The translations under genes and the position numbers were made by a program. Below, piece after piece: positions 15,116-15,943 of a DNA stretch of 15,943 nt. The notes under the pieces are model-generated. The model was not told the origin of the DNA and did no database searches. It was given only the letters and a program-made list of their open reading frames with translations. Numbering within the stretch: position 1 is the stretch's first letter; every line of letters starts with the position of its first letter. This DNA is from an uncultured Chloroflexota bacterium. GTDB taxonomy: Bacteria; Chloroflexota; Anaerolineae; Aggregatilineales; Phototrophicaceae. The DNA lies in the NCBI GenBank assembly GCA_937988705.1, contig CALKIA010000193.1, positions 1 through 15,943 on the forward strand. The letters run 5' to 3'.

Positions 15116-15144
15116 TTTGTATTTTTCGCATTAGTTTAGCACAA
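15116..15144 (-). promoter_or_regulatory. Weak candidate promoter for ftsK
   Basis: On the minus strand TTGTGC (15139-15144) and TACAAA (15116-15121) are 17 bases apart, in the most AT-rich stretch (about 15100-15150) of the divergent intergenic region. Each box matches the consensus only in part. A TATCCT at 15103-15108 (minus strand) is an alternative -10. Confidence 0.3.
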
Positions 15145-15229
15145 AAGTTCTGTAAAGGCGGGACAAATGGGCCACTCTCGGCTGAAGATCGCCGGGGGTT
15201 ACGCGCCCGTGCAGCAGCCATCGGGATCA

Positions 15230-15238
15230 TGATAGAAT
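15230..15238 (+). promoter_or_regulatory. Candidate extended -10 promoter for the 154-aa gene
   Basis: TG-A-TAGAAT is a five-of-six -10 box with the TG extension, 40 bases before the start codon. No good -35 is present 17 bases upstream, as is common for extended -10 promoters. Confidence 0.4.
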
Positions 15239-15277
15239 GCTACAGATTGAAGATTGCTGTGAGCGCCGGAGCAAAGC

Positions 15278-15742
15278 ATGATTGTCTCCGCCGATACCCT
15301 GTGGCGGCTAAATCAGGAATACTCGAATCGCCTCGCGAAAGCCCACACGTACTTCGCCTTACTGGAACAATTGGTGGAGGAACGCGCCGGGGGTGATGAA
15401 CGGCTAGACGCTGCCTTGCAGTACACGCTGGCGCATTTGGATGCCCTCAAAGAGGAGCATCGCGGCTGGCGTTATACCTATTTCTATGAACACCCCGATT
15501 CCAAACGCATGGTGCAGACCGACCAGGCGATCGAGCGCGCGCTCACCGCCTTTGCGCGGATGCACACCCGCCATGAAAGCTACCTCACCGATTTGTTTCA
15601 GGCGCTGGAAACCATCCCGCGACCGCACCCCAGCATGACGACCGTTGCCCCCAACGGCGACCTCTGGGACAAGACGCGCATCGCGTTGTTTCAGCTGCTG
15701 GATTTTGGGAACTATGCGGAAACGCTCGGCGAACCGTCGTAA
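15278..15742 (+). CDS. Hypothetical 154-aa helical protein divergent from ftsK
   Basis: The ATG at 15278 has a GGAG six bases upstream, so the start is sound. The protein is mainly helical and acidic. The first half (LNQEYSNRLAKAHTYFALLEQLVEER and LDAALQYTLAHLDALKEEHRG) looks like two amphipathic helices, perhaps a short coiled coil. The middle is aromatic (WRYTYFYEHPDSKRM). It is followed by a third helix pair (QAIERALTAFARMHTRHESYLTDLFQALE), a proline-rich turn and a C-terminal helix. There is no signal peptide, membrane segment or metal-binding cluster. I do not recognise the family. It is divergent from ftsK, with 259 bases between the starts. Codon and base use resemble the resident genes, so it is probably a lineage-specific chromosomal protein rather than cargo. 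Confidence 0.7.
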   Translation: MIVSADTLWRLNQEYSNRLAKAHTYFALLEQLVEERAGGDERLDAALQYTLAHLDALKEEHRGWRYTYFYEHPDSKRMVQTDQAIERALTAFARMHTRHESYLTDLFQALETIPRPHPSMTTVAPNGDLWDKTRIALFQLLDFGNYAETLGEPS

Positions 15743-15750
15743 GGGCGCGG

Positions 15751-15764
15751 CCTGCCGCGGCAGG
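15751..15764. other. Perfect 14-base palindrome after the 154-aa gene
   Basis: CCTGCCGCGGCAGG is its own reverse complement and begins eight bases after the stop codon. As RNA it would form a stem of up to 5-6 bp. No T-run follows, so an intrinsic terminator is unproven; it might be a protein-binding site. Confidence 0.4.
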
Positions 15765-15766
15765 GC

Positions 15767-15828
15767 GTAGAACCGCGTGCAGTCGATTTGGGGACAACGG
15801 ACGCCATGAATGGCGTCCCGACAGACGT
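15767..15828. repeat. Dispersed hairpin repeat 'A', copy 3 (variant with compensatory change)
   Basis: The arms are GGACGCCAT (15799-15807) and ATGGCGTCC (15810-15818) around GA. Compared with the other copies, the seventh stem pair is swapped from G-C to C-G, keeping perfect pairing. The 32 bases on the left match copy 2 at 27 positions. The right flank is more divergent, so the right end is approximate. It lies between the 154-aa gene and the apparent minus-strand gene at the edge. Confidence 0.75.
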
Positions 15829-15888
15829 CCGTGTGTTAAAAGTGGCCGATCCTCAACTTAGCGCAGAAAGGCAGCGGAGTGCAACCCG

Positions 15889-15943
15889 CTACAGCGACTG
15901 CAATTCGTCAAGCAGAATGTAGCCCTGCCGCAGCGCGTTAAGC
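15889..15943 (-). CDS. C-terminal end of an unidentified protein (rest outside window)
   Basis: On the minus strand the frame ending with TAG at 15889-15891 reads LNALRQGYILLDELQSL before the stop and is open to the window edge. The hydrophobic-plus-acidic helix pattern looks like a real C-terminus. Seventeen residues are too few to name a family, and an open frame this short can occur by chance. Confidence 0.35.
   Translation of the reverse strand, partial: LNALRQGYILLDELQSL

Overview
The window is a stretch of GC-rich bacterial chromosome with ordinary housekeeping genes, regulators and a small accessory islet. No rRNA, tRNA, CRISPR array, transposase or integrase was seen. A member of the Chloroflexota (Anaerolineae-like) is my best guess. 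Reasons are the kinase-ATPase-TPR regulator, the small-protein plus retropepsin-like protease pair also known from cyanobacteria, and dispersed hairpin repeats between genes. This is an impression from gene content, not a phylogenetic result.

Layout from left to right. The 3' end of a GT-B glycosyltransferase (+, 1-494) abuts a frameshifted retropepsin-like protease (-, 495-907), which overlaps its 70-aa partner by one base (-, 907-1119). Next is an islet with a Bro-N/DinD-type protein (-, 1205-2053) divergent from a Cro/C1-type regulator (+, 2131-2379), followed by an unknown 95-aa protein (+, 2414-2701). A YedA-like EamA exporter (-, 2821-3756) is divergent from an Lrp/AsnC regulator (+, 3871-4359), and their predicted promoters overlap. 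The regulator's stop codon overlaps that of a 1202-aa Ser/Thr kinase-ATPase-TPR protein (-, 4356-7964). That gene is divergent from a TrmA/RlmD-family 23S rRNA uracil methyltransferase (+, 8053-9246). A repeat-rich gap leads to a very large FtsK/SpoIIIE DNA translocase (-, 9505-15018). A conserved-looking unknown gene (+, 15278-15742) follows, and the last 54 bases appear to be the C-terminus of another gene on the minus strand.

The most distinctive non-coding signal is a 20-base hairpin (9-bp arms) present three times (2801-2820, 9316-9335, 15799-15818). All three lie between converging genes, and the third copy has a compensatory base-pair change that keeps the stem intact. The two converging gene pairs without a copy have no intergenic space. 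Two of the three junctions also hold a second C/G-rich hairpin repeat and a G-quadruplex motif. The most distinctive protein is FtsK, which has three separate repeat arrays, one before and two after its membrane domain, all built from similar FG-plus-lysine/aspartate units. I found no confident candidate for a wholly new multi-gene system. The repeat family, the FtsK arrays, the frameshifted protease cassette and the Bro-N/HTH islet are the best leads.
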